DNA of 64,000 nucleotides from Mesorhizobium sp. ORS 3324 (GTDB taxonomy: Bacteria; Pseudomonadota; Alphaproteobacteria; Rhizobiales; Rhizobiaceae), in contig LM655204.1 of assembly GCA_000824825.2 (NCBI GenBank), positions 62,001-126,000 of the forward strand. Reading direction: 5' to 3'. A model generated the notes under the pieces. It was not told the DNA's origin. It worked only from the letters and a program-made list of their open reading frames with translations, and made no database searches. How positions within the stretch are numbered: position 1 is the stretch's first letter; the number at the start of each line of letters is the position of its first letter. A program made the position numbers and the translations under genes. Positions 33,776-42,637 of this stretch are shown in pieces.

Positions 33776-34171
33776 ATGCTGAAGGGAACCTGCCATTGCG
33801 GCGCTGCCCACTGGACCCTGGAAGGGGATCCTGGATCGATCACTGCCTGCAACTGCACGCTTTGCCGCCGCTACGGCACGCTCTGGGCCTATGACTATGT
33901 CGACGAGCGCATCCGCATCGCAGGTCCGATGAGTTCCTATAGGCGCGCAGAGGTGGCCGAGCCTGCGCTCGAGATCCTGTTCTGTCCTAAATGCGCCTGC
34001 GTGCTCGCCTGGCGCGGCCTGGGCTCCAGCGGCCGCACGCGCATCGCCGTCAATGTCAGGCTGGCGCCGCCGGAGGCGGTCGCCGACCTGCCGATCGACC
34101 ATTTCGACGGTCTCGACACATTCGACGACCTGCCGCGCGACGGCCGCTGCGTGCGCGACATGTGGTTTTAG
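33776..34171 (+). CDS. GFA family (glutathione-dependent formaldehyde-activating-like) protein
   Basis: A 131-residue zinc protein. The two zinc sites are visible in GTCHCGAAHWTLEG, ACNCTLCRRYGTLWAYD and LFCPKCACVLAWRG. GFA proteins bind glutathione, and for the founder (Gfa) an S-hydroxymethylglutathione synthase role was proposed; most members have no proven reaction. A strong AGGAGGAGG precedes the ATG at 33776. Its stop overlaps that of the convergent small secreted protein gene. Confidence 0.92.
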   Translation: MLKGTCHCGAAHWTLEGDPGSITACNCTLCRRYGTLWAYDYVDERIRIAGPMSSYRRAEVAEPALEILFCPKCACVLAWRGLGSSGRTRIAVNVRLAPPEAVADLPIDHFDGLDTFDDLPRDGRCVRDMWF

Positions 34172-34449
34172 TACCGCGAGACCTGGCGCTCGACCGCCGG
34201 CATCAGCCCGTCATTGTTGGAAGCCTGCGCGCGCGGAGGCTCAACCTGAACCGGCGCTGCCGGCGCTGCATCCGGCAGCACCACGAGCTGAGGAACCTGC
34301 TTGTAGGAGAAACCGCCGCGGATGTTGCCCATCTTGCCGGCGACGATCCCTATCACCGCCTTTTCGAGGTTGCGGTCGTAACTCGTTTCGGCTGCCACCG
34401 GCGCGGTCACGGCTATCACAAAGGCCATGCCGCAAAGGAACGATTTCAT
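34168..34449 (-). CDS. Small secreted hypothetical protein
   Basis: A 93-residue protein beginning MKSFLCGMAFVIAVTAPVAA, a signal peptide cleaved before ETSYDRNLEKAV. The mature part contains IGIVAGKMGNIRGGFSYKQV and a Pro/Ala-rich region (DAAPAAPVQVEPPRAQ). I do not recognise a family with a known function. The ATG at 34449 is preferred over an earlier start at 34533, because it gives a clean signal peptide. Confidence 0.75.
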   Translation of the reverse strand: MKSFLCGMAFVIAVTAPVAAETSYDRNLEKAVIGIVAGKMGNIRGGFSYKQVPQLVVLPDAAPAAPVQVEPPRAQASNNDGLMPAVERQVSRY

Positions 34450-34600
34450 CTTCTTATCTCCCCTGCCTCGGACCAAGGTCTTAGCAGGGTGCCGTTGAAA
34501 ATCGGCCAAAAGACAGAGTAACCGAACCGCCAAGCGGAAGCGTTAACAAACACTTACAGCAAGAAGCCGGCAAAGAGATCCAGCAGGTTGAGATTTCGAT

Positions 34601-36514
34601 TCAGGCGCGCTGCGCCTGGATGCCGTGGCCAAGCGCGGCGAAGACCGTGCGCACGATGCCGGCCGTGTCGAGCCCGGCGTCGGCATACATTTTTTCGGGC
34701 TTGGCGTGGTCGATGAACGCGTCCGGCAGCACCAGCGGGCGCACCTTGAGGCCGCTTTCCAACAGCCCTTCATGAGCGAGGAAATGCAGCACCTGGGCGG
34801 CGAAGCCGCCGATCGCGCCCTCCTCGACCGTCACCAGCACTTCGTGCGAGCGCGCGAGGCGGCGGATGAGGTCCTCGTCCAGCGGCTTGGCGAAGCGGGC
34901 ATCGGCAACGGTGGTGGAAAGGCCCGCCGCGCCGAGCTCCTCGGCGGCCAGCAGGCAATCCTGCAGCCGCGTGCCGAAAGAGAGGAGCGCAACCTTGGCG
35001 CCTTCCTTCAGGATACGGCCCTTGCCGATTTCCAGCACCGCGCCGCGTTCCGGCATGTCGACGCCGACGCCGTTGCCGCGCGGATAGCGGAAGGCGATCG
35101 GGCCGCCCTCGTAGTCGGCTGCCGTGCGCACCATGTGGCGCAGCTCCGCCTCGTCGGCCGCGGCCATGACGACGAAGCCGGGCAGCGAGGCGAGGAAGGT
35201 CGTGTCGAAGGCGCCGCAATGGGTAGCTCCGTCGGCCCCGACGAAGCCGGCGCGGTCGATGGGAAAACGCACCGGCAGCTTCTGAATCGCCACGTCGTGC
35301 ACGACCTGATCGTAGGCGCGCTGCAGGAAGGTCGAGTAGATGGCGGCGAAAGGCTTGTAGCCTTCAGTGGCGAGGCCGGCGGCGAAGGTCACCGCGTGCT
35401 GCTCGGCAATGCCGACATCGAAGGTCCTTGCCGGAAATACCTCGCCGAACAGATCGAGGCCGGTGCCGCTCGGCATGGCGGCGGTGATCGCCACGATGCG
35501 GTCGTCCTCGCGCGCTTCTTGGATCAGGCTTTCGGCGAAGACCTTGGTGTAGCTCGGCGCGTTGGCCGGCGCCTTGGCCTGCGCACCGGTGATGACGTCG
35601 AACTTGTTGACGCCGTGGTACTTGTCGGCGGCGGCTTCCGCCGGCGCGTAGCCCTTGCCCTTCTGGGTCACGACATGGATCAGCACCGGGCCGTCGGCAT
35701 TGTCGCGAACGTTCCTCAGCACCGGGATAAGGTGCTCCAAATTGTGCCCGTCGATCGGGCCGATGTGATAGAAGCCCATCTCCTCGAACAGCGTGCCGCC
35801 GGTGACGTAGCCGCGCGCGTGCTCAACCGCGCGCGTGATGGCACGATCGGCGCGCTTGCCGAGATAGGAGGTCAGCTTCTTGCCGAAATCGCGCAGACCC
35901 AGATATGCCTTGCCCGAAGCGAGCCTTGCCAGATAGGCGCTCATCGCGCCGGTCGGCGGCGCAATCGACATGTCGTTGTCGTTGAGGATGACGATGAGGC
36001 GCGCGTCCAGCGCGCCGGCATTGTTCATCGCCTCATAGGCCATGCCGGCTGACATGGCGCCGTCGCCGATGACGGCAATGACATTGTTGCGGCCGCCCGA
36101 AAGGTCGCGGCCCATGGCCATGCCGAGACCGGCGGAAATCGAGGTCGAGGAATGGGCCGCGCCGAAGGGGTCGTATTCGCTCTCGGCTCGCCGGGTGAAA
36201 CCGGAGAGGCCACCCTCCTGGCGAAGCGTGCGGATGCGGTCGCGGCGGCCGGTCAGGATCTTGTGCGGATAGGCCTGGTGGCCGACATCCCAGATCAGCC
36301 GGTCTTGCGGCGTGTCGAAGACATAATGCAAGGCAACCGTCAGCTCGACCACGCCGAGGCCGGCGCCAAGATGGCCGCCCGTGTGCGAAACGGCGTCGAT
36401 CAGTTCGGCGCGCAGTTCCGTTGCCAGCTGCGGCAGCTCGCTTTCGTCAAGCGCCCGCAAGTCCGCCGGGATGCGGACCTTGTCGAGGAGCGGCGTATCG
36501 GGCTTTGGGTTCAC
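34601..36514 (-). CDS. dxs: 1-deoxy-D-xylulose-5-phosphate synthase
   Basis: A 637-residue thiamine-diphosphate enzyme joining pyruvate and glyceraldehyde-3-phosphate, the entry step of the MEP pathway that ends with IspH (17137-18141). It has the ThDP block IGDGAMSAGMAYEAMNNAG with LIVILNDNDMSI, the substrate region ELTVALHYVFDTPQDRLIWDVGHQAYPHKILTGR and the C-terminal IAEQHAVTFAAGLA. GTG start at 36514. Full length and apparently intact. Confidence 0.97.
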   Translation of the reverse strand: MNPKPDTPLLDKVRIPADLRALDESELPQLATELRAELIDAVSHTGGHLGAGLGVVELTVALHYVFDTPQDRLIWDVGHQAYPHKILTGRRDRIRTLRQEGGLSGFTRRAESEYDPFGAAHSSTSISAGLGMAMGRDLSGGRNNVIAVIGDGAMSAGMAYEAMNNAGALDARLIVILNDNDMSIAPPTGAMSAYLARLASGKAYLGLRDFGKKLTSYLGKRADRAITRAVEHARGYVTGGTLFEEMGFYHIGPIDGHNLEHLIPVLRNVRDNADGPVLIHVVTQKGKGYAPAEAAADKYHGVNKFDVITGAQAKAPANAPSYTKVFAESLIQEAREDDRIVAITAAMPSGTGLDLFGEVFPARTFDVGIAEQHAVTFAAGLATEGYKPFAAIYSTFLQRAYDQVVHDVAIQKLPVRFPIDRAGFVGADGATHCGAFDTTFLASLPGFVVMAAADEAELRHMVRTAADYEGGPIAFRYPRGNGVGVDMPERGAVLEIGKGRILKEGAKVALLSFGTRLQDCLLAAEELGAAGLSTTVADARFAKPLDEDLIRRLARSHEVLVTVEEGAIGGFAAQVLHFLAHEGLLESGLKVRPLVLPDAFIDHAKPEKMYADAGLDTAGIVRTVFAALGHGIQAQRA

Positions 36515-36629
36515 TCTGGAGCGGCCTGCTTCAAACTTAACCTTGCACTAAACTTCACAAATATGCGCTTGGATCATGCGCGAAATATGCCGCCGGGGAG
36601 CGAATGTAAATGCGTGTCGGTGACGCGCC

Positions 36630-37550
36630 TCAACCTTCCGGCAACGGAATGAACTCTTCCTCATCGCCGGGAACGATATCGAAGCGCCCCGTCTTCCATT
36701 CTTCCTTCGCCTGCTCGATGCGTTCCTTCGAGGATGAAACGAAATTCCACCAGATGTAACGCCTCGAACCGAGCGAGGCGCCGCCGAACAGCATGAAGTG
36801 CGCACCGCGCTGCGACGAAACGACGATCTCCTCGCCGGGCTTGAAAACCAGAAGCCGCTCGGCCGGGAAGCAGTCGCCGGCAATCGAGACCTCGCCTTCC
36901 AGCGTGTAGATGGCGCGCTCCTCGGCATCGGCCGGGATCTTCACGCTGGCGCCTGCGGCCAGCCGCAGATCGGCATAAAGCGTCTCCGAGGCGGTCGCGA
37001 CCGGCGAGCGCAGCCCGGAGAATTCGCCGATGACAACGCGTCCGCTGACGCCTTCGGCGTCGATCTCGGGCAAGCGGATCACCGATGTATTGGCGAAGAC
37101 CGGGGCGATCTCCTCCTTGCCGTCGGGCAGTGCCAGCCAGGTCTGCAGGCCGGAGACCGACATCGGCGCGCCGCGCAGCTCCTCCGGTGTGCGCTCGGAG
37201 TGGACGATGCCGCGGCCGGCGGTCATCAGGTTCACGTCGCCCGGCGCGATCACCATTTCGGTACCGAGCGAATCGCGATGCCTGATCCTGCCGTCGAACA
37301 GGTAGGTGACGGTCGAGAGCCCGATATGCGGGTGCGGGCGCACGTCGATCGCCTGGCCGGCGCGCAGGATGGCCGGTCCCATGCGGTCGAAGAAGATGAA
37401 TGGACCGACCAGCCGGCGTTTCGCCGTCGGCAAGGCACGGCGGACCTCGAAGCCGCCGATATCCTTGGCGTTGGGGATGACCATCAACTCGATCTGATCG
37501 CAGGCGAAGGCATCGCCGGCCTCAGGATCGTTGCCCGGGAAAAAGCTCAT
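36630..37550 (-). CDS. Pirin family protein
   Basis: A 306-residue bicupin. The N-terminal metal site is in DVRPHPHIGLSTVTYLFDGRI with the later Glu/His in MTAGRGIVHSERTPEE; the second cupin is ERLLVFKPGEEIVVS. Many pirins act as quercetin 2,3-dioxygenases or redox-sensing iron proteins; the true substrate here is unknown. The ATG at 37550 begins MSFFPGNDPEAGDAF. Lies between dxs and the DUF2277 gene, both in the same direction. Confidence 0.92.
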   Translation of the reverse strand: MSFFPGNDPEAGDAFACDQIELMVIPNAKDIGGFEVRRALPTAKRRLVGPFIFFDRMGPAILRAGQAIDVRPHPHIGLSTVTYLFDGRIRHRDSLGTEMVIAPGDVNLMTAGRGIVHSERTPEELRGAPMSVSGLQTWLALPDGKEEIAPVFANTSVIRLPEIDAEGVSGRVVIGEFSGLRSPVATASETLYADLRLAAGASVKIPADAEERAIYTLEGEVSIAGDCFPAERLLVFKPGEEIVVSSQRGAHFMLFGGASLGSRRYIWWNFVSSSKERIEQAKEEWKTGRFDIVPGDEEEFIPLPEG

Positions 37551-37559
37551 GTGAGGGCC

Positions 37560-37826
37560 TCAGGCGAAGCGAAGCGCGGATCTGGCTTTCGCCTTGGCGG
37601 CCTCTTCCTCGCGATTGCGCGGGTGCTGGGTGGTTTCGAGCGAATCGATGAGCTCGCGCGCCGCAGCGGCGATCGCCCCGACGGCGTGGTTGAAGGCATC
37701 TTCGTTGCGCTTGGAGGGCTTGGTCGAGCCGCTCAGCTTGCGCACGAACTGCAGCGCCGCGTCATGCACCTCGTCGTCGGTCGCCGGCGGATCGAAGTTG
37801 AACAGGGTCTTGATGTTTCGGCACAT
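37560..37826 (-). CDS. DUF2277 family protein
   Basis: An 88-residue protein, MCRNIKTLFNFDPPATDDE then LQFVRKLSGSTKPSKRNEDAF, the characteristic DUF2277 sequence with the CRNI start and SG-x-TKPS motif. Function unknown. It begins with an ATG at 37826 after AAGGAGTTA; an in-frame open stretch upstream to 37964 overlaps xseB and is not conserved. It ends 9 bases before pirin begins. Confidence 0.92.
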   Translation of the reverse strand: MCRNIKTLFNFDPPATDDEVHDAALQFVRKLSGSTKPSKRNEDAFNHAVGAIAAAARELIDSLETTQHPRNREEEAAKAKARSALRFA

Positions 37827-37864
37827 GCTTAACTCCTTGCCTTTGTCCTTCCGCTCCTCCCAAT

Positions 37865-38116
37865 CTACTCCCCGTCGAGCGGCTCCGTCCCGACAGGCTT
37901 GCCGTCGCGAGACAGCCTGATCTTCTCGACCTTGTCCTCGGCAGCCTTGAGCAGCCGGTCGCAATGGGCCTTCAGCGCCTCGCCGCGCTCGTAGATGCGG
38001 ATCGACTGGTCGAGCGGGACGTCGCCGCGCTCCAGATCATCGACGATCTTCTCCAGCGCGTCGAGCGCCTGTTCGAAGCTCATCGCCTTGACGTCCTCAT
38101 TGCCTTCGCCAGCCAT
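37865..38116 (-). CDS. xseB: Exodeoxyribonuclease VII small subunit
   Basis: An 83-residue XseB, with MSFEQALDALEKIVDDLERG, LDQSIRIYERGEALKAHCD and LLKAAEDKVEKI, the coiled-coil helices that pack on the large subunit XseA. The complex degrades single-stranded DNA from both ends. It starts three bases after the HDAC-family gene stop, so they are coupled. xseA is not in the window. Confidence 0.95.
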   Translation of the reverse strand: MAGEGNEDVKAMSFEQALDALEKIVDDLERGDVPLDQSIRIYERGEALKAHCDRLLKAAEDKVEKIRLSRDGKPVGTEPLDGE

Positions 38117-38119
38117 ATC

Positions 38120-39046
38120 CTATCCCTTCATCAGCCGCCCGACATGGGCGGCGACCGAAAATGCCAGTCCCTGCAGATCGTAGCCGCCCTCCAGCAGGCT
38201 GACGAGCCGGTTGCCGCTGTGGCGGCCCGCGCGTTCCATCAGTTGGCCGGTCGCCCAGTCGAAATCATCCTCGGTCAGGTTGATCTCGGCCAGCGGATCG
38301 CGATGGTGCGCATCGAACCCGGCGGAAATGATGATGAGGTCCGGCCTGAATGCATCGATCGAGGGCAATACGCGCGACAGGAAGGCGTCGCGGAACGTGT
38401 CGCTGCCGGTGCTCGGCGCAAGCGGCGCGTTGACGATGTTGCCGACGCCCGTCTCGCTCTTTGCGCCGGTGCCCGGATAAAGCGGCATCTGGTGGGTCGA
38501 GCAATAGAGCACCGAGGGATCGTGCCAAAAAATGTCCTGTGTGCCGTTGCCGTGATGCACATCCCAATCGACGATGGCGACACGCTCGGCCTGATGCCGC
38601 TTCTGCGCATGGCGGGCGGCGATCGCCGCGGTGTTGAACAGGCAAAAACCCATGGCCGTCGTCTTTTCGGCATGGTGACCGGGAGGGCGGGCGGCAACGA
38701 AGACATTGGCGGCGCGGCCTTCGAAGACGTCGTCTATCGCAGCGTTTGCCGCGCCGATCGCCGTCATTGCCGCCTGCCAGCTCTTCGGGCTGGCGCTGGT
38801 GTCGGCGTCGATCGAGACGATACCGGTCTCGGGAATCGCAGCGCGGATGCGCGCAACAAAATCCTGCGGATGGGCATAAAGGATGGTGGCCTCATCGCCT
38901 TCCGGCGCTCTGACGCGATCGAGCGCCGCAGAAGCCTCGTCGTCCAGCACGCGCTCGATGGCGCGCAGCCGGTCGGGCCGCTCGGGGTGGCCCGGCGGCG
39001 TCAGGTGTTCCAGGAATACCGGATGGGTGTAGAGACGGGTGGTCAT
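38120..39046 (-). CDS. Histone deacetylase family hydrolase
   Basis: A 308-residue arginase/deacetylase-fold enzyme of the class II HDAC-like bacterial group. Motifs: HPERPDRLRAIERVL, ARPPGHHAEK, the zinc/active-site VDWDVHHGNGTQDIF and IISAGFDAHHRDPL with C-terminal LEGGYDL. Substrates may be acetylated polyamines or lysines; not determinable. Start at the ATG at 39046 (MTTRLYTHPVFLEHL). In Rhizobiales it commonly precedes xseB, as here. Confidence 0.93.
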   Translation of the reverse strand: MTTRLYTHPVFLEHLTPPGHPERPDRLRAIERVLDDEASAALDRVRAPEGDEATILYAHPQDFVARIRAAIPETGIVSIDADTSASPKSWQAAMTAIGAANAAIDDVFEGRAANVFVAARPPGHHAEKTTAMGFCLFNTAAIAARHAQKRHQAERVAIVDWDVHHGNGTQDIFWHDPSVLYCSTHQMPLYPGTGAKSETGVGNIVNAPLAPSTGSDTFRDAFLSRVLPSIDAFRPDLIIISAGFDAHHRDPLAEINLTEDDFDWATGQLMERAGRHSGNRLVSLLEGGYDLQGLAFSVAAHVGRLMKG

Positions 39047-39169
39047 GGCGCCTAATCTAGGCACGCGCGGCCCGAATGACCATGTTGCAGCGCCGAATGG
39101 CTGGGGAAAATCGCGCCTCGCCATGTCGCTAGTGGCATTGGCGCCGCTCCAGCTTCACGATAAGGTCGC

Positions 39170-39332
39170 ATCGCTGCCTGGTGCCCGCGGACGCGGGAGA
39201 ATCGGGAACACGGTTGAATTCCGTGGCGTGCCCAACGCTGTGAGGGGGACCGCGCCGGCAAAAGCCACTGTCGATGACGGGAAGGCGCCGGAGCGGGACG
39301 ATCCCGAGCCAGAAGACCGGCCCGGCAGACAT
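39170..39332 (+). promoter_or_regulatory. Cobalamin (adenosylcobalamin) riboswitch
   Basis: The leader upstream of bluB carries the conserved cobalamin aptamer parts in order: GGTGCCCGCGG with GGGAGAATCGGGAA, CGTGCCCAACGCTGTGAGGG, AAAAGCCACTG (the B12 box, 39261-39270), then GATGACGGGAAGG and GAGCCAGAAGACC (39306-39318). The ends CTGCC (39174-39178) and GGCAG (39324-39328) can pair as P1. It ends about 50 bases before the bluB start, so binding of coenzyme B12 should shut down BluB synthesis. Confidence 0.93.
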
Positions 39333-39381
39333 GGTCTTGCGCTTGGTCAGGCGCAGGACTGCTGTCGCAAGGGGACAAGCG

Positions 39382-40119
39382 ATGCAGGCACGAACGGCCG
39401 CCATGGGCGGCGATGACTTTGACCAATTGGCGCGCGACGCAGTCTACCGGGCAATGTTCACCCGGCGCGATGTGCGCAGCCATTTCATCTCCGACGATCT
39501 CGACGACTGCGTGCTGGCGCGGCTGCTGACGGCCGCCCATCATGCGCCGTCGGTCGGCTACATGCAGCCGTGGAACTTCATCATCATCCGCGATGCGGCA
39601 AGGCGACGGCAGGTGCGGGACCTGTTCCTTGCCGCGCGCGAGCAGGAACTGCCGGCGATCGAGGCGGAGCGGCAGGCGCTCTACCGCAAGCTGAAGCTCG
39701 AAGGCATCTGCGAAAGCGCGCTCAACCTCTGCGTCACCTGCGACCGGCAGCGCTCGAAGGACTCGCCGCTCGGGCGCTGGCACAATCCGGAGATGGACCT
39801 CTACAGCACCGTCTGCGCGGTGCAGAATTTCTGGCTGGCGGCGCGCGCCGAGGGCGTCGGCGTCGGCTGGGTGAGCATCATCGAGACCGAGGCGCTGAAG
39901 CGGTTGCTGTCGATCCCCGAGCATGTGACGCCGATCGCCTATCTCTGCGTCGGCCGCGTCTCGGAATTCGCGCCGCGGCCGGACCTCGAGGCGCATGGCT
40001 GGGGCAAGCGCCTGCCGCTGTCCGATCTGGTGATGAGCGAGACCTTTTGCGGCGCCGGCGAGGCGCCGCTCAAATCGGCGATTGCCCGTCTCGGTGCTGG
40101 CGACTGGACGAAGCCGTGA
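39382..40119 (+). CDS. bluB: 5,6-dimethylbenzimidazole synthase
   Basis: A 245-residue BluB, the nitroreductase-fold flavin destructase that makes the lower ligand of vitamin B12 from FMNH2 and oxygen. Family blocks: FTRRDVRSHFISDDLDD, AAHHAPSVGYMQPWNFIII, CDRQRSKDSPLGRWHNPEMDL and EGVGVGWVSIIE. The ATG at 39382 has AAGGGGAC about 6 bases upstream; an open stretch upstream is inside the riboswitch. The riboswitch is strong independent support for the function. Confidence 0.95.
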   Translation: MQARTAAMGGDDFDQLARDAVYRAMFTRRDVRSHFISDDLDDCVLARLLTAAHHAPSVGYMQPWNFIIIRDAARRRQVRDLFLAAREQELPAIEAERQALYRKLKLEGICESALNLCVTCDRQRSKDSPLGRWHNPEMDLYSTVCAVQNFWLAARAEGVGVGWVSIIETEALKRLLSIPEHVTPIAYLCVGRVSEFAPRPDLEAHGWGKRLPLSDLVMSETFCGAGEAPLKSAIARLGAGDWTKP

Positions 40120-40152
40120 TCAGGCAGTCCTCGAGGTGAAGGGGGCCGATGA

Positions 40153-41133
40153 TCAAGCAGCCCGGGGTGCGTCCCAGCGCGAGCCGCCGAAGGAGCCGAG
40201 CGCCTTGTCGCGGAGCTCCCTGAACTTCGACGAGGCCTCGGCCAGGCGCTGGTCCCATTCCGGGTTCGGAACCTGGCCTTCGATGGTGTCGAAATAGACC
40301 TGCATCAGCGATGCGATGGCGAAGGGCTCGATGAAGGCCGCCTTGAAGGCCCAGGCGAAGACGATTGCCAACACGAAGGCCCAGCCGGCAAGCCGCCCCG
40401 GCATGACCCAGAGGATGGCGGCTGCGGGCGCCAGCATCAAAAGGAAGATGACGAAGGACACGCCCCACATGATCACCGCCAGCCAGACGGCGTTCTTGAC
40501 CATGCGCTTGCCGTTCTGTGCGTAGAGCACGACGCCTTGCCTGGCGGTCTCGAAAGGCGAGCTCGAATTGATGCGGATATTGTAGCCGAGGATGATCTCG
40601 TCGACATAGGTGAGCGACAGGCGGATCACCGTGTTGATGAAGCTGACGATGCCGCTCAGGCCGGGAATGGGCAGGAATGCCGCGATGCCGCCGATCAGGC
40701 CGGTGATGGCGCGGATGGCGCCCTTGACCAGCTGGTCGATCACGAAAAGGATGTTGGCTTCGGCGAAGCGCTGGGTCACCACTTCCTTCGCATAGGCGAT
40801 CTGGCCCTGGCCGTCGGGAACGTCATGGCCGTCGATCAGATGGACCATGACCGCGATATGGCCAGCCTTGAGCACATAGAGGATGTATTCGCGGATCCAG
40901 TAGACAGCGATCGAGACGACGCCGAAGCCGACAACCCCGCCCCACAAGGCAAACGACATCGGCCCGTCCGGATCGGTCGAGATGTGGCCGACACCATAGC
41001 CGACGCTGGCGCCGGTGCCGGTCGCCATGATGTAGGCGACCGTGATGCCGAAATAGACGATCATGCGAAAGACGATAAACGGCCATGTCCGCATCATGAT
41101 GGACACCGACCGGCCGACGCTGAAGTCCCACAT
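40153..41133 (-). CDS. Polytopic membrane protein, unknown function
   Basis: A 326-residue protein with about six to seven hydrophobic segments, including TWPFIVFRMIVYFGITVAYI, MSFALWGGVVGFGVVSIAVY, the AFLPIPGLSGIVSFINTVI part and WLAVIMWGVSFVIFLLMLAP. Between them lies a soluble stretch (VVTQRFAEANILFVIDQLVKG). The C terminus (EWDQRLAEASSKFRELRDKA) is cytoplasmic-looking and helical. I do not recognise a family with a known role. Converges on bluB. Confidence 0.8.
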   Translation of the reverse strand: MWDFSVGRSVSIMMRTWPFIVFRMIVYFGITVAYIMATGTGASVGYGVGHISTDPDGPMSFALWGGVVGFGVVSIAVYWIREYILYVLKAGHIAVMVHLIDGHDVPDGQGQIAYAKEVVTQRFAEANILFVIDQLVKGAIRAITGLIGGIAAFLPIPGLSGIVSFINTVIRLSLTYVDEIILGYNIRINSSSPFETARQGVVLYAQNGKRMVKNAVWLAVIMWGVSFVIFLLMLAPAAAILWVMPGRLAGWAFVLAIVFAWAFKAAFIEPFAIASLMQVYFDTIEGQVPNPEWDQRLAEASSKFRELRDKALGSFGGSRWDAPRAA

Positions 41134-41239
41134 GGCCCGACTCTCCCACCTCAGAGTTGGCCGGAGAGGATGCGCTCGCGCCAGCCATTGTCAATTGCGG
41201 ATCGATTTTGAGCGGGGGACAATTGTTTAACCCTGCGCC

Positions 41240-41400
41240 GCCCCTCATCCACCTGCCGGCACCTTCTCCCCGTGAACGACGGGGGAAGGGAAGCGCTCCG
41301 GCGCTGGCGCCCCCCTCTCCCCGTCCTTCGTCGCGGAGGCTCCGGTCAATCGCCTACGTCGCGGAGGCTTCGGTCAGCCAGCAACGCCGGCTGGCTACCG
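41240..41400. repeat. Intergenic palindromic/direct repeat cluster
   Basis: The 298 bases between the membrane protein start and the ribB stop hold no gene. They contain a near-perfect hairpin (CCTTCTCCCCGT at 41262-41273 with ACGGGGGAAGG at 41279-41289, one bulge), two 20-base direct copies of CGTCGCGGAGGCTCCGGTCA about 29 bases apart (near 41329 and 41358), and a small hairpin GCCAGC / GGCTGGC near 41377-41395. The first part resembles repeat sequences found between rhizobial genes. Confidence 0.6.
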
Positions 41401-41431
41401 TAGGACCTGCGGCTCGTCGACCCTTCGAGAC

Positions 41432-42532
41432 CTAAAGAATCTCGGTCTTGGCAATATGGATGCCGAATCCCTCGAGGCCGACATAGTGGCGCTCGCGCGA
41501 GGCGATCAGGTTGATCGAGGAAATGCCGAGATCCCTCAGAATCTGCGCGCCGAGGCCGATCTCGCGCCATTCGTTCTCGCGCCGGCGCGCTTCCTCGTGA
41601 TCCTCGCGGTCGCCGCTGGCGGGATGCTTGCGCTCCTGGTGGGCGACGCCGACGGACCCTTCGCGCAGATAGACGATGACGCCGCGCTTGCGCTCGCCCA
41701 TCGCCTTCATGATGCCCTCCAGGCGGTGGCTGGTGCCGAAGACGTCGGTCACGACATCCTCCGAGTGCAGGCGCACCGGCACCTCCTCGCCGTCGCGGAT
41801 GTCGCCGAAGACGACCGCGACATGGTGCATGGAATCCCAGGGCAGCGTGTAGGTGAAGACCTGCGCCTTGCCGCCGGGCGTCTCGATGTCGGAGCAGGCG
41901 ACGCGCTCGACCAGCGTCTCCTTGCGCTGCCGGTAGGCGATGAGATCGGCAACCGAGACCTGCTTCAGGCCATGTTGCTCGGCGAACGCCTGAACCTCGG
42001 GCCCGCGCTTGACGGTGCCGTCATCGTTGACCAGCTCGGAAATGACGCCGACCGGCGGCAGGCCGGCGAGCTTGCAGAGATCGACCGCGGCTTCGGTATG
42101 GCCCGAGCGCATCAGCACGCCACCCTCGCGAGCGATCAGCGGGAAGATGTGGCCCGGACGGACGAAATCGGACGCGCCGACATTGCCGTTGGCAAGGTTG
42201 CGCACGGTGAGCGTGCGATCGTCGGCGGAGATGCCGGTCGTGGTGCCGTGCTTGAAATCGACGCTGACGGTGAAGGCGGTGGTGTGGGCGGAATCATTGT
42301 CGGCTACCATCGGCGCCAGGTTCAGCCGCCGCGCCTCCTCGCGCGGCATCGGCGTGCAGACGATGCCGGAAGTGTTGCGGATGATGAAGGCCATCTTCTC
42401 CGGCGTGCAATGGAGGGCAGCGACGATCAGGTCGCCCTCGTTCTCGCGCCCGTCATCGTCCATGACGACGACGATCTCGCCGCGCTCGAAGGCACGGATC
42501 GCTTCGACGATCTTCTTCTGGTCGTATGGCAT
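41432..42532 (-). CDS. ribB: 3,4-dihydroxy-2-butanone-4-phosphate synthase with degenerate GTP cyclohydrolase II domain
   Basis: A 366-residue RibBA-like protein for riboflavin synthesis. The N-terminal DHBP synthase (1-205) is intact: VVMDDDGRENEGDLIVAA, the RSGHTEAAVDL loop and HTTAFTVSVD. The C-terminal domain has the GCH II fold, but the zinc motif HSECLTGD...RCDCG reads HSEDVVTDVFGTSHRLEG (256-273), so all three cysteines are gone. GTP cyclohydrolase activity must come from elsewhere. This RibBX-like form occurs in other proteobacteria. No FMN riboswitch is visible upstream. Confidence 0.92.
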   Translation of the reverse strand: MPYDQKKIVEAIRAFERGEIVVVMDDDGRENEGDLIVAALHCTPEKMAFIIRNTSGIVCTPMPREEARRLNLAPMVADNDSAHTTAFTVSVDFKHGTTTGISADDRTLTVRNLANGNVGASDFVRPGHIFPLIAREGGVLMRSGHTEAAVDLCKLAGLPPVGVISELVNDDGTVKRGPEVQAFAEQHGLKQVSVADLIAYRQRKETLVERVACSDIETPGGKAQVFTYTLPWDSMHHVAVVFGDIRDGEEVPVRLHSEDVVTDVFGTSHRLEGIMKAMGERKRGVIVYLREGSVGVAHQERKHPASGDREDHEEARRRENEWREIGLGAQILRDLGISSINLIASRERHYVGLEGFGIHIAKTEIL

Positions 42533-42552
42533 GGGCGCTCGCTTCGCTCGCA

Positions 42553-42637
42553 GGGAATAGGGATTAGGCAGTAGGCAGGAAAAGGTTGTGCTAGGCTGGG
42601 CCGCGGCCCTACTGCCTATTCCCTACTGCCTACTCCC
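42553..42637. repeat. Inverted pair of heptamer arrays between aroC and ribB
   Basis: On the plus strand four 7-base units follow each other: GGGAATA, GGGATTA, GGCAGTA, GGCAGGA (42553-42580). On the minus strand four more run toward them: GGGAGTA, GGCAGTA, GGGAATA, GGCAGTA (42637 down to 42610). The centre (42581-42609) is GC-rich. The arrays are not coding for ribB, but the right array contains the last codons and stop of aroC. Confidence 0.75.

Noticed and set aside
42533..42615. Possible FMN riboswitch before ribB
   Set aside because: The conserved aptamer elements are absent; the sequence is the heptamer repeat.
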